Assembly (NCBI GenBank): GCA_019321725.1 | Contig: CM033114.1 | Coordinates: 11,698,278 to 11,762,277, forward strand | Direction of reading: 5' to 3' | DNA: 64,000 bases | Source: Paulownia fortunei | Lineage: Eukaryota > Streptophyta > Magnoliopsida > Lamiales > Paulowniaceae | Part shown: positions 22,267-34,703 of the stretch, piece after piece | Numbering within the stretch: position 1 is the stretch's first letter | Layout: each line of letters opens with the position of its first letter | The notes under the pieces: generated by a model | Database searches by the model: none | What the model saw: the letters and a program-made list of their open reading frames with translations, nothing else | Told to the model about the DNA's origin: nothing | Position numbers and translations under genes: made by a program

Positions 22267-24366
22267 TGTTAAAGTAGTGCCCGGTGGCGAACTTTTATAC
22301 TCTTACAAAAATAATCTTATTCATGATATTTATTAAATAAAAGGTATTTTCTTTATCTTTAATTGTCTTGTAAATTAGACAAAGTCCCTAGATCATAAAT
22401 AATTATGGGACATCAATAAGTCCGATACATTCACACACATGATGCATGCTCGAAAGAAAAATATCTTATTCTATAGATATTAGTGTAAGGACATTAGTGC
22501 ATGTGTGTGGGTGCTTGTTAGGGAACAAGTACACCGAACGATCCATGGAAAATTCTCAATTAGAAAATATTGTTCGTCGAATGAGAATTTTCTAATTACG
22601 ATAGTACATTAACTAGTCTTTAGACTTGAAGCACCATGATGTCCTTGTACACAACATCATGAACTTTAATGTATCTTTTTATTACATGACAATCACAAGG
22701 GATTTATGTTGGGTGTATGATCTTCGTGTATGGAAGTCAATGAGTGGTCAACAGAGGATCCGTCACCTATCTGGTTGAAATAGGTGAATCTTCTATATTT
22801 TTATTGTCTTTAAACCTCAAGATCTTGGCCAAGGCAAGATGAATACTAGAAATTGGGTTTTCTAGTGATTTATCAAAAGATCAATGTGATTTGAAATGGG
22901 ATCATAGTTATTAAGTCATAAAAGGGTTTCAACTATAATCCATTCTCTAGACTTAATCAGAAGATTAGTTGACGAAAGAACTGTATTTGTGTGATACTCA
23001 TAACCAAAAAGGTTCACTTACTATTCACCTAAGACTTGGTAGTCAAGATGCACTACTAAGTGCTTCTCTTGACTTGTGAGGTTCTTGAATTTAAGGACTT
23101 AATTCCAAGTGGATTAATTAATTGATTTAATTAATAAAATATTAATTTATTCATACATTTCAAAGGTTGCAAGCCCACTACAAGTTTAATTGTAAACCTA
23201 ATTGGCCACACACAAATCAAGATGACCCACTGTTAATCTAACATGGTTCAAGGTATTGGATTAAGTTAATTAATGGTTAATTTAAGGGGTTAAATTAATT
23301 CATCCAAATAAATAGTATGATTATTTATTTAGACCTAATAAGAATTAGGGGCTCATAAGAGTGTGTCAAATTAATTGATTGGATTAATTAATTAGATATG
23401 CTTAAATTAATTTAAGGAGAAATTAATTTAATTAATTAAAATTATAGGATTATTTTTCTTGGGCCTAATTTGATTAGGTGACCTTTTATGGAACTAATTA
23501 ATTAATTGTTTTGATCAATTATTTATATTGGGTTTTAATTAATTCATGAAGATCAATTAAATGGACTTTAATAATTAATTAAAGTCCAACCCCATGGGGT
23601 CAGAGGCCTATTAGGATCTTTAATTACAAGAATTAAAGAGTCCTAATAAAAGATGAAAAAGTATTTGTCTTGGAAAGAAAGAAAGAAGAGATAAGAAAGG
23701 AGAATATTTCCTAATTGGATTTAGAAAGGGATGAGGATATGGAAGGAAAGAGTTGGATACATAATGGGATTAGGCAAGACAACCTTGTGTATATAAATAC
23801 ACAAGGGGGATAAAATTCCAAGTTAATGCACTCCAAATTTTCAACCACCTCTCCTTCTCCATCTCTTGTGTTTTGTTTTATTTTTCTTATCCAAGGAAAG
23901 TCATTACATCAAAAAGGTTCTATCCCTTTTTGATAAAAGATCAATTCTTCTAATCACTTATTGATTTAAGAATTGTTCTTCACTCCCAATTTAGATGAGA
24001 AACAAGAATACTAAATTCACTAGCAAGGATTTGGGAAATATGGATTTGTTTGAAGTGTGGAATACCGTTGAAGGAGCTAAAATTGGAGTTCTTGGTGTAC
24101 CTTTTGGAAGATTCCATTAAAGGAGTTCATTGGAAGCTTGCAAAGCTGTTCATGTAGAGGTTGAAGAATTTGAATTCCTTCATACCCTTCATCGAATAGA
24201 TTGCTTGAAAGATTTAATTGTAAAACTAAGTTGTTTAATTTAATTAAGCAAACAATCAAAAATGTAAACCAAAAATCGCATAAAATTCGGGATTAGCTTT
24301 TATTTCAATTATTGAAAAATTTTAAATTTCCATTGCGCATGCTATCCCGTGATTTTGCAAACCCAT
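22267..24366 (+). repeat. 5' LTR of copia element A
   Basis: Begins TGTTAAAGTAGTGCCC and ends near AAACCCA just before the primer site at 24370. It matches 39200-41418 along its length, except for about 105 bases near 22408 that are present only in the right copy (39355-39460). It contains a long TTAATTAA-rich block (about 23105-23590) and a TATA box set in a palindrome (23783-23806). Confidence 0.92.
23783..23806 (+). promoter_or_regulatory. copia LTR TATA box inside a 24-bp palindrome
   Basis: Ten-base arms CCTTGTGTAT and ATACACAAGG flank the centre ATAA, so TATATAAATA sits at the middle of a perfect inverted repeat. The same 24 bases are present in the right LTR (40813-40836). It is a likely core promoter at the U3/R boundary; a hairpin function is inference. 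Confidence 0.65.
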
Positions 24367-24369
24367 AAG

Positions 24370-24383
24370 TGGTATCAAAGACC
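24370..24383 (+). other. primer-binding site of copia element A
   Basis: TGGTATCAAAGACC, three bases after the LTR, resembles the initiator-Met tRNA primer site TGGTATCAGAGC. Confidence 0.8.
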
Positions 24384-26040
24384 AGGTTAATGCATTTTGA
24401 TTGTTTTTGCAAAAACATGCATGAGTTTTTCATATGATGAAAATTATGTTTAAGTTACATTTTTGTTTGGGAATTGAAATTTTGGAATTCTTGTGCATGA
24501 TTTTAAAGGTGATTAAAATTATATGAGATGAAATCTAAAAAAATAGACGTGTTGGAGTACTACGGCGCCGATGGAACAGAATGCATGGTGCGTAGGCGCC
24601 TCAGTGTCGAGCTAGGCAAATTGTCCATATGCGGGGCCAATCAGGCCAGTTTACTAGGCAACAGCTTGTTTGCTACCCATTTCATGTCACATGCAAAAAA
24701 TATGATTTTTGGATTTTTAAATTAATTATTAATTTTAAAAGTTTTGAAAAATGTTTTTTTGTGAAAAATCATGAATTAATTCCCAATAACATTAATTTTA
24801 AATATTTTTTAAATTTACATGCTTTGAATTTGTGTTATGTCATGCTTAAATTAAGCATGTATGGGATGGATAATCATTGAGCCTAGACCGTTTAAATTCT
24901 ATGGATGGTTTTAATACTTTAGGGGTTTTTGATTTAAAAGAGGCCAGCAAGTATCGTCATTTCTCTATTTTTATCTCTAAACGTAAATTTTATCTCCTTC
25001 TAATGTACCTCCTATTGGGAGAAATTCCACAGTTCTTGTTAGGATAAACAATTATAATGAGAGCAGAATTAGGATGATGAGATCTTCTTTTATTTTTGGT
25101 GGACAAGAAGAAGGAGCAAGATGGAGAAAAGCATGGATTCAAGGCCCATGAATATATGGGCGATATATTTATGTATTAGATAGGATTTATTATTATTTTA
25201 ATTATTACTCCTATATTGACCATAGATCTACTTTGGCTCAAGTGGATCGCATAGGGTAAAGCCCATAACATTCCATTACATATGTATGGTAAATGCATGT
25301 GTAGGTTTATTTAATGCTTTCATATGATTGTGCTTGCAATTTTAGGAATAGTGCAACATTAATAAACATCATAATAAAATGATGAGGTCTTGGTAAAATG
25401 GAACCTCAATTAGAAATGTTCTAAGTTTAAGAATTTAAGTAAATTCTATATCAAGCATAAATGGGTAATATTGGGTTGTGCCCAATTGTTCAAGCCTTCC
25501 ATCAAAAGCAGTTGGCAAGTGAAATCAAGCCATGCTTAGTCGGTTGGCCATGAGTTAGGGGGATGTGATGAGTGGAGGTAATAGTTGTAACTACTACTAG
25601 TATGGAGATGCCCTTGCGTAGGCAGGCTAAGGTTGTTGGCCACGAGTCATGGGATATTCTTTAGTTATCTTACTCACATGGATGTTTAATGGGAAATGCT
25701 TGACACTAAGTACCATGTAGACTCATAAAATTAGGGTGTATAGGAAGTAGTGAGACAAAATAGTTTGAGGGTTGCATGGAGATGCAATTGCTAATGTGTT
25801 AGCTACCCTTTATTTTTATCATATAGGCTCATAAAATTGGGGTATATGATAAAGCTAATTGGACTTCAAGCCTACTAGGAATATAATTTCCCAAATATCC
25901 ATCTAGGAGTGATGAGATTCGAATAAAATAGTAGGAGACATCTATAATTAAAGACCTTATTATAAATAAATAAATTGTTGAATGTATGCTTAATTTTATA
26001 CCTCGTATTTTTATAGATAGTTGATTTACAAAATAGCTAA
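24384..26040 (+). other. long untranslated leader of copia element A
   Basis: About 1.65 kb between primer site and gag. Mostly AT-rich, with a small GC-rich island (about 24555-24660). Short open frames at 24528-24880 carry no domain. The right part (about 25640-25990) is also present in the related element at 52442-52790, so it is part of the element and not host DNA. Confidence 0.6.
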
Positions 26041-26865
26041 AAATTTATTTGCATCAATTCTTGACACCAACAAACTCACTGGTCCTAACTATGTTGATTA
26101 GCTAAGGAGCTTTTGGATTGTTCTCTAGTCTGCAAAAAAGGCTTATGTCCTCAATGTGGTGTTGCCACCAGAATTACCAGTGGATGCCACTTAGGAAGAG
26201 CTTGTGGAACATCATAGCAAGTTGAAGAAGATTTACAAGCTCGGTGCTATGTGATCGCATCAATGTTAAATAAGTTGCAAAAACAACATAAGGGTATAGC
26301 ACATACTACCGATATCCACCTTCATCTGAAGGAATTATATAATGAAAAGGTAGGCTAGATACTAGGTATCTAAGGAGCTCTTTAGATTATGTATGATGGA
26401 GAGCTCTTCAATTCATGACCATGGATTGAAGATAATAGTCGTGATCGAGAGACTTGAGTCACTTAGAGTCGTTACGGACATTAAACTTTATGTGGATCTT
26501 ATGTTGCTGTCTTTGCCACCTTTGTGGTGAACTTCCGATACATAAGATGGAGACTAGCCTTCCTGAGCTGGTCAACATATTGAAGATGGTTAAATCCATC
26601 TTAAAGAAATAAAATCAATTCTTACTCATTGGCTCTTCATCCCAATCCAAGACTAAAAAGTCAAAAAAAAGGAAGAAGAAAGGTTCTTCTAAGAAGGCCA
26701 AGGATTTAAAGGCCTTTGATAGAGTAAGCAAGGGTTCCAAAGCCGATGAAAAATTCTACTACTGTGGCAAGCCAAGGCATTGGAAGAGAAACTGCAAGGA
26801 GTATCTTGCAAGCCGCTAGAAGAGTTCTGGTATGTTCTTTGTTGAAGTTAACCTTTTGGTTAATA
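26041..26865 (+). pseudogene. gag of copia element A with degenerate zinc knuckle
   Basis: Copia gag begins with LDTNKLTGPNYVD, where the following Trp codon has become TAG at 26099-26101. Later blocks include KLYVDLMLLSLP-like sequence and the basic KKSKKRKKKGSSKKAKD run (about 26650-26705). The CCHC knuckle reads YYCGKPRHWKRNC (about 26757-26797), with the first Cys of the pair replaced. Several stops and frame changes break the protein. Gag packages element RNA in the cytoplasm. Confidence 0.85.
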
Positions 26866-28172
26866 ATGCTTCTTAGGTATTAGATATCAACTGCAGTGCT
26901 CATCTATGTAATGATTTGCAGGTACTAACAAGAAGTAGGGAGCTAAGTATTGGAAAGCGGATCCTAAGGCTTGGGAATAAAGCAAAATTTGTTATATTGG
27001 CCATAGGAACTATTTACTTAGGTTAGGAGATGGAAGTAGGATAATTTTAAATTCTTGTCTTTATGTTCCTAAACTAATAAAGAATATTATCTCTATTCCT
27101 ATTTTGGATAAACAGGGTTATTATTTTTCATTAAATAATGGAAATTGTTCCATTTAGTTTGGTTCTTCTTAGTCATGTTGGAACCTTGACAAATAATTTA
27201 TATACTGTCCAACATAAAAACTCAATCTTGCATATTTAACAAAGCAACAAATGTAAATTAGATAGTCGTAGTTCCATATACTTGTGGCATGCTAGACTAG
27301 GTCATATCTCTAAGAAGAGAATCGACAAGTTAGCTAACTTTCTTGACCTTACGAACTTGCAAGAGATGCCAACTTGTGAATGTTGCCTAAATAGAAAAAT
27401 AACCAAGTCATAATTTGTTGGACAAGTGGAAGGTGCTGCAAATCCTTTGGATTTGATCCATACGGATGTATGCGGGCCACTAAGTGTTATGCCTGAAGAA
27501 AGTACCATTATTTTATTGTCTTTACTAACAATTACTCTAGGTATAGGTATGTGTATCTTCTTATATCTTGAAGCCTTTAAAAAGTTCAAAGATTATAGGC
27601 ATGAAGTGGAGAAACAAATTACGTGAAGTATTAAGGCTCTTCAATCTAGTCGAGGAGGTGAACAATTAGGCTCAGAACTTCTTGATTTTTAAGAGAGAAT
27701 GAGATTCTCTCATAGTGGACTCCGCCTACAACTCCACAGCTAAATAGGGTTGCTGAGCGTAGGAACTGAACATTGTTGGACATAGTTCGGTCCATGATGA
27801 GTTTTACTAGGATTCCTATTTCTTTCTGGGGCTATGCTATATAATCGGTAGCATTTATGTTAAATAGAATGCTAAGCAAGTTGGTGCCCAAAACATTAAA
27901 TGAGATGTGGTGTTGTAAGACCCATTCTTACAAATACCTTAAGGTGTAGGGTTACCATGCTTACGTGAAATAGTTAATGGGAGATAAGTTGATGCCAGAT
28001 CCACCTTATACAAGCTTGTGAGGTATCCAAAGGAATACATTAGATACTATTTCTATAACCCCTCAGAATAAAAGAGGTCTGTTTTGAGGAATGCCATATT
28101 CCTTGATAAAGAACTACTATTATATAGAAAAGGTGAGGCATATAACTTAAAGAAATTTAAAAACTGCAAAGC
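26866..28172 (+). pseudogene. protease and integrase of copia element A (5' half of pol)
   Basis: Protease: VLDINCSAHLCNDLQVL near 26877-26925 matches the family DTGCSAH site, but Thr and Gly after the catalytic Asp are Ile and Asn. Integrase: the pre-integrase HHCC module is seen as LWHARLGHISKKR (about 27280-27320) with CECC; the first catalytic Asp is in DLIHTDVCGPL (about 27450-27480); the second acidic motif, normally SDRGGE, reads SSRGGE near 27650. Many stops follow. Pol is cut at 28177 by the nested chromovirus and resumes at 37479. Confidence 0.88.
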
Positions 28173-28177
28173 ATCCT

Positions 28178-30427
28178 CGTAATACCCATGCCTCGCACTA
28201 CTCACTTGGCTAATATGATTTATGTATTACATGCTACTTATATGTTAATTTGCATTAACATTTATATGGCATCTTATATAGCATTCTTAATCCTTAGTCC
28301 TCTAATGCTATCACATGATGTTATTGGTTGAAATCTTATAACCTAATTAATTCATTCTACATTTAGATAAAAAAAGAAAGAATAGATTAGTCAATATATT
28401 GGATATTCATAGGTTATATATTATAATTTTGGAAGTGTTAATGTGTTACTAGTAAGCTTATATGATTCGATTCAATTAGATCAAGGTGTTTTAAAAGTAC
28501 GCATCTACAGATTAACATAATTGGGATATTGGACATGATATAATGTGATTTAAATGTCATATTACAAGGTTCATATGTGCATATAATTTATAAATGCAAA
28601 CTAAACAATCATTTAAGAATTGGATGTAATCGGTTTAGAGATCGAATGAAAGGTTAAGAAATTAGGGTAGAATTTATTATCTGATCATACAAAAATTTAA
28701 ATAGATTGTAAATAGATAAATAAATATTTAAAAACACTAGATTAGAGTTGTATAAGTTGTGTGTAATATCACACTTGAACCACCAACTGATACCTCAAGC
28801 TTAAGCACCTCAAGCTTTGCCACCTCAAGCTACTACCTCAAGTTTTCTTCATTTCTATGCATTGAACAACGACCAAAACTATTTACTGAGATATTTCACC
28901 TTCCAAACCTTTATATTGAATTTTAGAAGTTTCTCTCAAATGATTCCAAGTAGAGAAAAAGTGAAGGAAGCAAAAGGAAGTAAGGGAGGAGCAAGTAGAA
29001 GCTTAAAATTTTACATAGATGAGCTTAACTCATGTTTTAGATTTAAGTTCTTAATTTGTTTGAGGGTTTATGATTTATAAAGCTTCTATTATTGTTTATA
29101 ATAATGTTAGGATATATAAATACTTTCAATTTGCCAAATTGGGAATGGTGCTTGATGTTTGGTAATATTACAGGCTATTTCTTATCTAAGATTGAATAGG
29201 AACATTAAACAAATCTAGACTAAGTCACCAACCAAGTGAAAGGTAAGTAAAGATCCATTTATAACTACAATGCATGAATATAGTACGTCTTGGAAGTATT
29301 TATACCTAATGTGTTGATGATATTTAAATTGACTGGATGAGAGGTATATTATGTACCTTAAGATACTTATGATTCTTGAAACATGTTGAGAGCAAGATGA
29401 CTTGCATTTCATATTAAATGCACCATTCATGAGCATTTGCATGTGCATGCATGGCATATGGGTATAGTTAAGGTTCTTGCATGCACAATATGATTTGAGA
29501 AATAATTTTTATGTATAAAGATGTTTATTGGCCACTAATAGTGCATCGAGATATGCGAGACATGCTTATGTGATATTTTAGGTACCGCAAGTGGGATATT
29601 TCTCGATGGATCACAAGGAAAGACAGGGGGTGGACCTTTGGTGATCATGAGTAGATAATTCGCTTGATTGTGCCTTTGTTATCATTGATAACGCGAGTGT
29701 GATATTTCTTAGATGGTCATAGGGGAAGATAGGGGGCGTACCTCGGGGGGTCATGGGAGGATGGTCCACTCGGCTGTATTAATATGTTTTTCGACATTTG
29801 ATTATTGTTATTATGCAGAGCTTTTTCCAGTGCATAGTAGGTAGACCAAGGGACCTATAAAATGAAGTGATTTTGAATAAAAACTCTTTGATTTATGAGC
29901 ACTCAGATATGATACAGTTCTAGCATCATATCTTAGAGATGAGTTGCATGAGATTTTATATCATACTCTTGGTATGCATGATTGTTTACTTATTAAGCGT
30001 TAGCTTATGTAGTTTATGCATTGTAGGTGAGCATGGAGAGACTTGAGACCTCTAGTTATTGGGCTGGAAGTGGAGCTCCTATAAGCTTTCAAAAATCAAT
30101 GTACATGGATGACGACTTGTTGGGCTATTTTATAGGTTGTGCTTTTGATTTTATAGTCTATTGTATTATATTAGTGACTTTATTCTATACATCACTTTCA
30201 AAACTCCATTATAAATGAGACTAAGTTTATGATGATTTTGATAGTCCTTGTTATTGTTCAAATGACAATCTATATATATACAATGTTACAGGATATAAAA
30301 ATACTTTTATCATTATTTTATCAAACTAACTTGCTAGAAAAAAAGGTTATACATATGCATACATGCACAAACTATGTTACACAAGTTTTTTCTATATATG
30401 TATACATATTTTTGGGAGGTTGTAACA
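28178..30427 (+). repeat. 5' LTR of chromovirus 2, internally rearranged
   Basis: Starts CGTAATACC (a change from the family TGTGATACC) and ends TTGTAACA. Compared with the right LTR it lacks about 690 bp (the equivalent of about 35594-36276, joined at about 29118) and carries an extra, diverged tandem copy of a ~100-bp block (29581-29686 and 29687-29785). It has a donor-like GTAAGT at 29243-29248, an acceptor-like TGCATTGTAG just after 30010, and a following 61-codon open frame (30033-30218) with a hydrophobic C-terminus. Confidence 0.9.
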
Positions 30428-30430
30428 GAG

Positions 30431-30444
30431 TGGTATTAGAGCCC
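30431..30444 (+). other. primer-binding site of chromovirus 2
   Basis: TGGTATTAGAGCCC, three bases after the LTR, is one base from the initiator-Met tRNA primer site. Confidence 0.85.
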
Positions 30445-30594
30445 AGGTCTTAATTTTGCAGACTGTCCATGTACATGATCTTGGAACTTCTGGAACACAA
30501 CTATGCGAGTAAGTTTTATTTTATGTTAAAATGCATTATAAATTTCCTGAATTATGTTTGCCATTTGTTATAAAAAAAATGGTATTACAATCAT

Positions 30595-31580
30595 GGTGAG
30601 AATAAGGGATGAAAGTAGTAGTGGAGCTAGAACCCTAGGAGAGGAGACACCTATTCTGAATAATGATCGTGATGTTATCATTAATCATCTTACAGAGCTT
30701 GTTAAATGACAATCAAAATAAATTTAGCAACTTATCCAATAGAGAGATATGGGTGGACAACCAACGGCTGAAATGGTTCAACCACAACCTTGAGTAGAAC
30801 AGGTAGAGATAGTTGGGGAAATATTCATAAAACTAAACCCACCAGTGTTTGATGATGCATTAGATCCTACATGTTTCAGTACAGTAGAGTTTCAGAAGAA
30901 AAGAAAATAATGTGTGCATCTTTTATGCTTCGAGGCAGTGCTGGACATTGGTGGGATATAATAAGAAGCATCAAAGACACCACTGTCATGACTTGGGATA
31001 GATTCAAAGAGTTGTTTCAAAATAAATACTTCACAACTACATTTCATGCAATGAAGATGAATGAGTTTATACAACTACAGTAGGGAACTATGACAGTTGG
31101 AGAATATATTCATAAATTTGAATTATCCAGTCAACACTGATGCATTAAAAATGGAAAATTTCATAAAGGTTTGAGACTAGAGCTGTATAGAGATGTGAAT
31201 ATGACAGGAATCTAAGGAGTGACATACTCACAAATTGTTGAGAGAGCATTAGTCGCAGAACAAGCTGAAATTAAAAATTCCCATGCTCAAGAGATTCGAT
31301 GCTAATTTAAGCAAGGACAAGCGTAACGATGGGTTGGAAATCAAAATAAGAGACTATTTCAAATGAGAAATAAAAAAATCTCAATTCCAACCAAGACAAG
31401 GGCAACAAAAGTGGGATCAGAGTAAACGTACAAAGATTGATCAAGGCAAAGCACCAATGTCACATTCTTCTTGCCCTAATTATAGTGGTCAGCACAGTGG
31501 AGTCTTCCATACAGAGACTGGAACCTTCTTTGTGTCTAGGAAGGTCAGACATATTGTTAGATCATGCCTAGATAATCCAA
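30595..31580 (+). pseudogene. gag of chromovirus 2
   Basis: ATG at 30595 lies in the place expected for gag. Conserved blocks: SAGHWWDII, MTWDRFKELFQNKYF and MKMNEFIQLQ (30871-31083), then a TAG stop at 31081-31083 where chromovirus 1 has Gln. A degenerate nucleocapsid follows with a poor zinc-knuckle region at about 31450-31570. A short deletion removes part of the sequence after GEYIHKFE. Non-functional. Confidence 0.85.
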
Positions 31581-31995
31581 ATCAAACAAGATAAAGGAAA
31601 TAGCCAGCTAGAGTCTTTACCATCACTAAATCAGATGCTGAGGCAAACCCATCAATTGTAACAAATAAATTCTCTCTATTTGGTATTCCAGCATTTGTAT
31701 TGTTTGATTCTATATCCACTGAGTATATGAAGAGGTAGGGTAGAGTACCGTGATATTGTTGGTCAGTTATGTGATAATTCCTTCTAGAGATTCAAAACAA
31801 ACTAACTATGTTTTAATAGATTATGTTATTTCCATTTAAAATAGAGAACTCTATGCTGATTTAATTGTATTATCCATGAATGACAATGATATAATTTTGG
31901 GTATGGATTGGTTGTCAAAGTATCGTACTACTATAGATTGTTAGAGAAAGATAATTACTTTTCAAGCTCCTGGAGAGGAACCGTTCACCTTTATT
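31581..31995 (+). pseudogene. protease of chromovirus 2, active site deleted
   Basis: The region around VLFDS (about 31698-31715) is the protease active site, but the expected Gly-Ala-Thr-His-Ser-Phe after Asp-Ser is missing and the sequence passes directly to STEYMKR. The second block NDIILGMDWLSKY (about 31885-31920) is well kept. Loss of the Asp-Ser-Gly triad and stops on either side show that it is dead. The downstream linker to RT is also missing. Confidence 0.85.
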
Positions 31996-33180
31996 GGAAT
32001 CATAAAAAGCTACTAGTTTTATTTGTATGTAAGAAGAATAGTTCAATATGACTGTGTATAGACTACCAAGAGTTAAATAAAGTTACAAGTAAGAATAAGT
32101 ATCGTATGCCTAGAATAAAATATTTATTTGATTAGTTCCAAGGTGCATCTATATTTTCAAAATTAATCTACGATCTGGGTACCATCAATTGAAAATAAAA
32201 GAGGATGATATTACCAAGACAACATTTAACACGAGATATGGACATTATGAATTTTTGGTGATGTCGTTTAGGTTGATAAATGCTCTAGCAGCTTTTATGG
32301 ATTTGATGAATCGGGTATTTAAAAATTTCTTCATAGATTTGTTATTGTATTTATTGATGATATTCTGATTCACTCTAGCACAGAAAAATACCATGGTGAA
32401 CATCTGATAATGGTTTTAAAGGTTTTGAAAGAGAAACAACTATATGTTAAATTTAAGAAATATGAATTTTGATTTAGATCAAGTGGTATTTCTAAGACAT
32501 GTAATATCAGGAGCAGGAATATCTGTAGATCCAAGTAAAGTAGAAGCTATTAATAGTTGGTGACAACCAACTAATCCTTGAGAAGTATGAATTTTTTTGG
32601 GTTTAGCTGGATATTACCATAGATTTGTGGAGGGATTCTTCAAGATAGCTTATCCTTTGACACAATCAACCAAAAAAATATGTGACATTCAGATGGACAG
32701 ATGCTTGTGAGAAATGTTTTCAATAATTGAAGAAAATGTTAACTTCAACTCCTATTTTTTCTATTCTATTAGGTATTAGAGGCTTTGTGGCTTATAGTGA
32801 TGCCTCAAAAAATAGGTTGGGATGTGTATTGATGCAAAATGGTAAAGTAGTTGCATATGTATCCAGATAGGTTAAAGAATTATCCTCCACATGATTTAAA
32901 GCTTGTTACAGTGGTGTTTGCACTTAAGATATGGAGACATTATTTATATGGTGAAGATATGAAATGTATACTGATCACAAAAGCTCAAAACATTTCTTCA
33001 CCCAAAAAGAATTAAATATGCGATAACGAAGATAGTTGGAGTTGGTGAAAGATTATGACTATGTTATCAACTATCATCCTAGTAAGCTAATGTTATGGCT
33101 AATGCATTGAGCAGGAAATCAACACAAAATATCGCAGCTATAGCTTTGACTTAGAAATTAGAGTTAATGGAGCTACAAAA
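31996..33180 (+). pseudogene. reverse transcriptase and RNase H of chromovirus 2
   Basis: RT starts abruptly at LLVLFVCKKN (about 32010), followed by [30 protein letters not shown] and the active site VFIDDIL (about 32348-32370). The thumb block [11 protein letters not shown] is near 32600. RNase H motifs: AYSDASKN (about 32790), then ELNMR-like and [13 protein letters not shown] remnants near 33010-33115. Stops occur about every 100-200 bases. The RT Asp pair survives. Confidence 0.88.
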
Positions 33181-34500
33181 AATGAATGTAGAGATTGTAC
33201 AACAGAGATCATTGGAGGCCAAATTTGCAACTTTGACACTCCAACCGACTTTGATTGATAGAATTCAATAGGGACAACAAGTTGATGAATATTTTACTAT
33301 AATGATGAAAGATATTACTTCAGGAAAGTCTTTTGGTTTTCAGATGTCAAATAATGGTATTTTGCGATTCCAAAAAAGACTATATGTACATAATGTAGAC
33401 AACACTCAGGAAGATATTTTGGCAGAGGTACATTCAACGCCATATTCAGTACATCCAGGAGCTACAAAAATATATAGAAATTTGATAAAGCATTACTGGT
33501 GGCCAGGTGTGAAAAGAGATGTTGCTTAATTTGTAGAACAATGTTTCACATGTCAACAAATAAATAGAGAATATCAAAGAGCACCAGGAACCTTGCAAAC
33601 CTTTATTTATTCCATAATGGAAATGGAAAAGAATTACTATAGATTTCGTGTCGAGATTACCCAAAACAATTAAAGTTCATGATGCTATTTGGGTTATCGT
33701 TGATAGGTTAACTAAACTTGCTCACTTTCTTCCAATTTGTTCCACCTATTCCACGGACCGTCATGCACAGATATATATACAGGAAGTGGTCAGACTTCAT
33801 GATGTACCACTATCTATTATTTATGATAGAGATTCAAGGTTTTTATCTATGTTCTGGAAGAGTTTACACAAGGCATTAGAAACACAATTATCTTTTAGTA
33901 TTACATATCATCCCCAGACTGATGGACACTTAGAGCAAATAATACAAATATTGGAAGATATGCTTAAAGCTTGTGTATTAGACTTTCATGGTCAATGGAG
34001 CAAATTTTTACCTTTAGTGGAATTCTCTTATAATAATATCTATCAGTCCACTATTGGAATTGCCCCCTTATGAAGCATTATATAATAGAAAATGTATATC
34101 TCTATTTCATTGGGATGAGCTTTGTAAAACAAGCTTTTGTGCGCAAATATGATTCAAGAAATGACAACAATTATGTCACAAATTCGTCAATGAATGCAGA
34201 CTGCCCAGAGCCAACAGAAAAGTTATGCAGATCAAAGAAGAAGAATATTAGAATTTGTAGTAGGAGATCAAATATTTGTGAAGGTATCTCCAAGGGATTA
34301 TGCAGTTTGGAAAGAAAGGAACTCCTAGATATTTTGATCTATTTCATATTATTGAACGAATTGGGGATGCTGCTTACAAACTCGACCTACATGCATCAAT
34401 ATCTCAAGTGCACGATATATTTTATGTATCCATGTTGAGGAAATATATTGTAAATCCATCTCATATTCTGAAGAATGAACCTATAGAGCTGAAAGCATAT
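33181..34500 (+). pseudogene. integrase of chromovirus 2
   Basis: 33302-33529 is open and carries the HHCC N-terminus (VHSTPYSVHPGATKIYR and HYWWPGVKRDVA), ending at a TAA (33527-33529) where chromovirus 1 has Gln. 33648-34073 is open and holds the core: HDAIWVIVDRLTKLAHFLPI, then SIIYDRDSRFLSMFW with the second acidic residue, and HPQTDGHLEQII, where the third acidic residue (Glu) is preserved, unlike chromovirus 1. The first Asp is in the DFVSRLPKT block near 33640. The C-terminal region 34074-34500 is scattered over two frames. Confidence 0.9.
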
Positions 34501-34669
34501 TTGAGTTATGAAAAAGACCTATAAAGATTATTCTATGAGAAGTAAAACAACTCAGAGATAAAAAGATCTCATTGGTTAAAGTATTATGGAGAAATCAGTC
34601 AACAGAAGAAGCTACTTGGGAAAGGGAAGATGATAGGAAAGTTAAGTATCTAGAACTCTTTCAATAAGT
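34501..34669 (+). pseudogene. chromodomain of chromovirus 2
   Basis: KKISLVKVLWRNQ, EEATWERE and a final LELFQ before TAA at 34666-34668 correspond to the chromodomain at 4080-4202. A frameshift near 34524 separates it from the integrase. Confidence 0.82.
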
Positions 34670-34689
34670 AAATTTCGAGAACGAAATTT

Positions 34690-34703
34690 TGACGAGGGGA
34701 AGA
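34690..34703 (+). other. polypurine tract of chromovirus 2
   Basis: TGACGAGGGGAAGA directly precedes the 3' LTR start at 34704, at the expected place. Confidence 0.8.

Noticed and set aside
22006..22272. 88-codon hydrophobic open frame
   Set aside because: Runs into the copia LTR start at 22267, lacks a domain, and has the composition of AT-rich chance frames.
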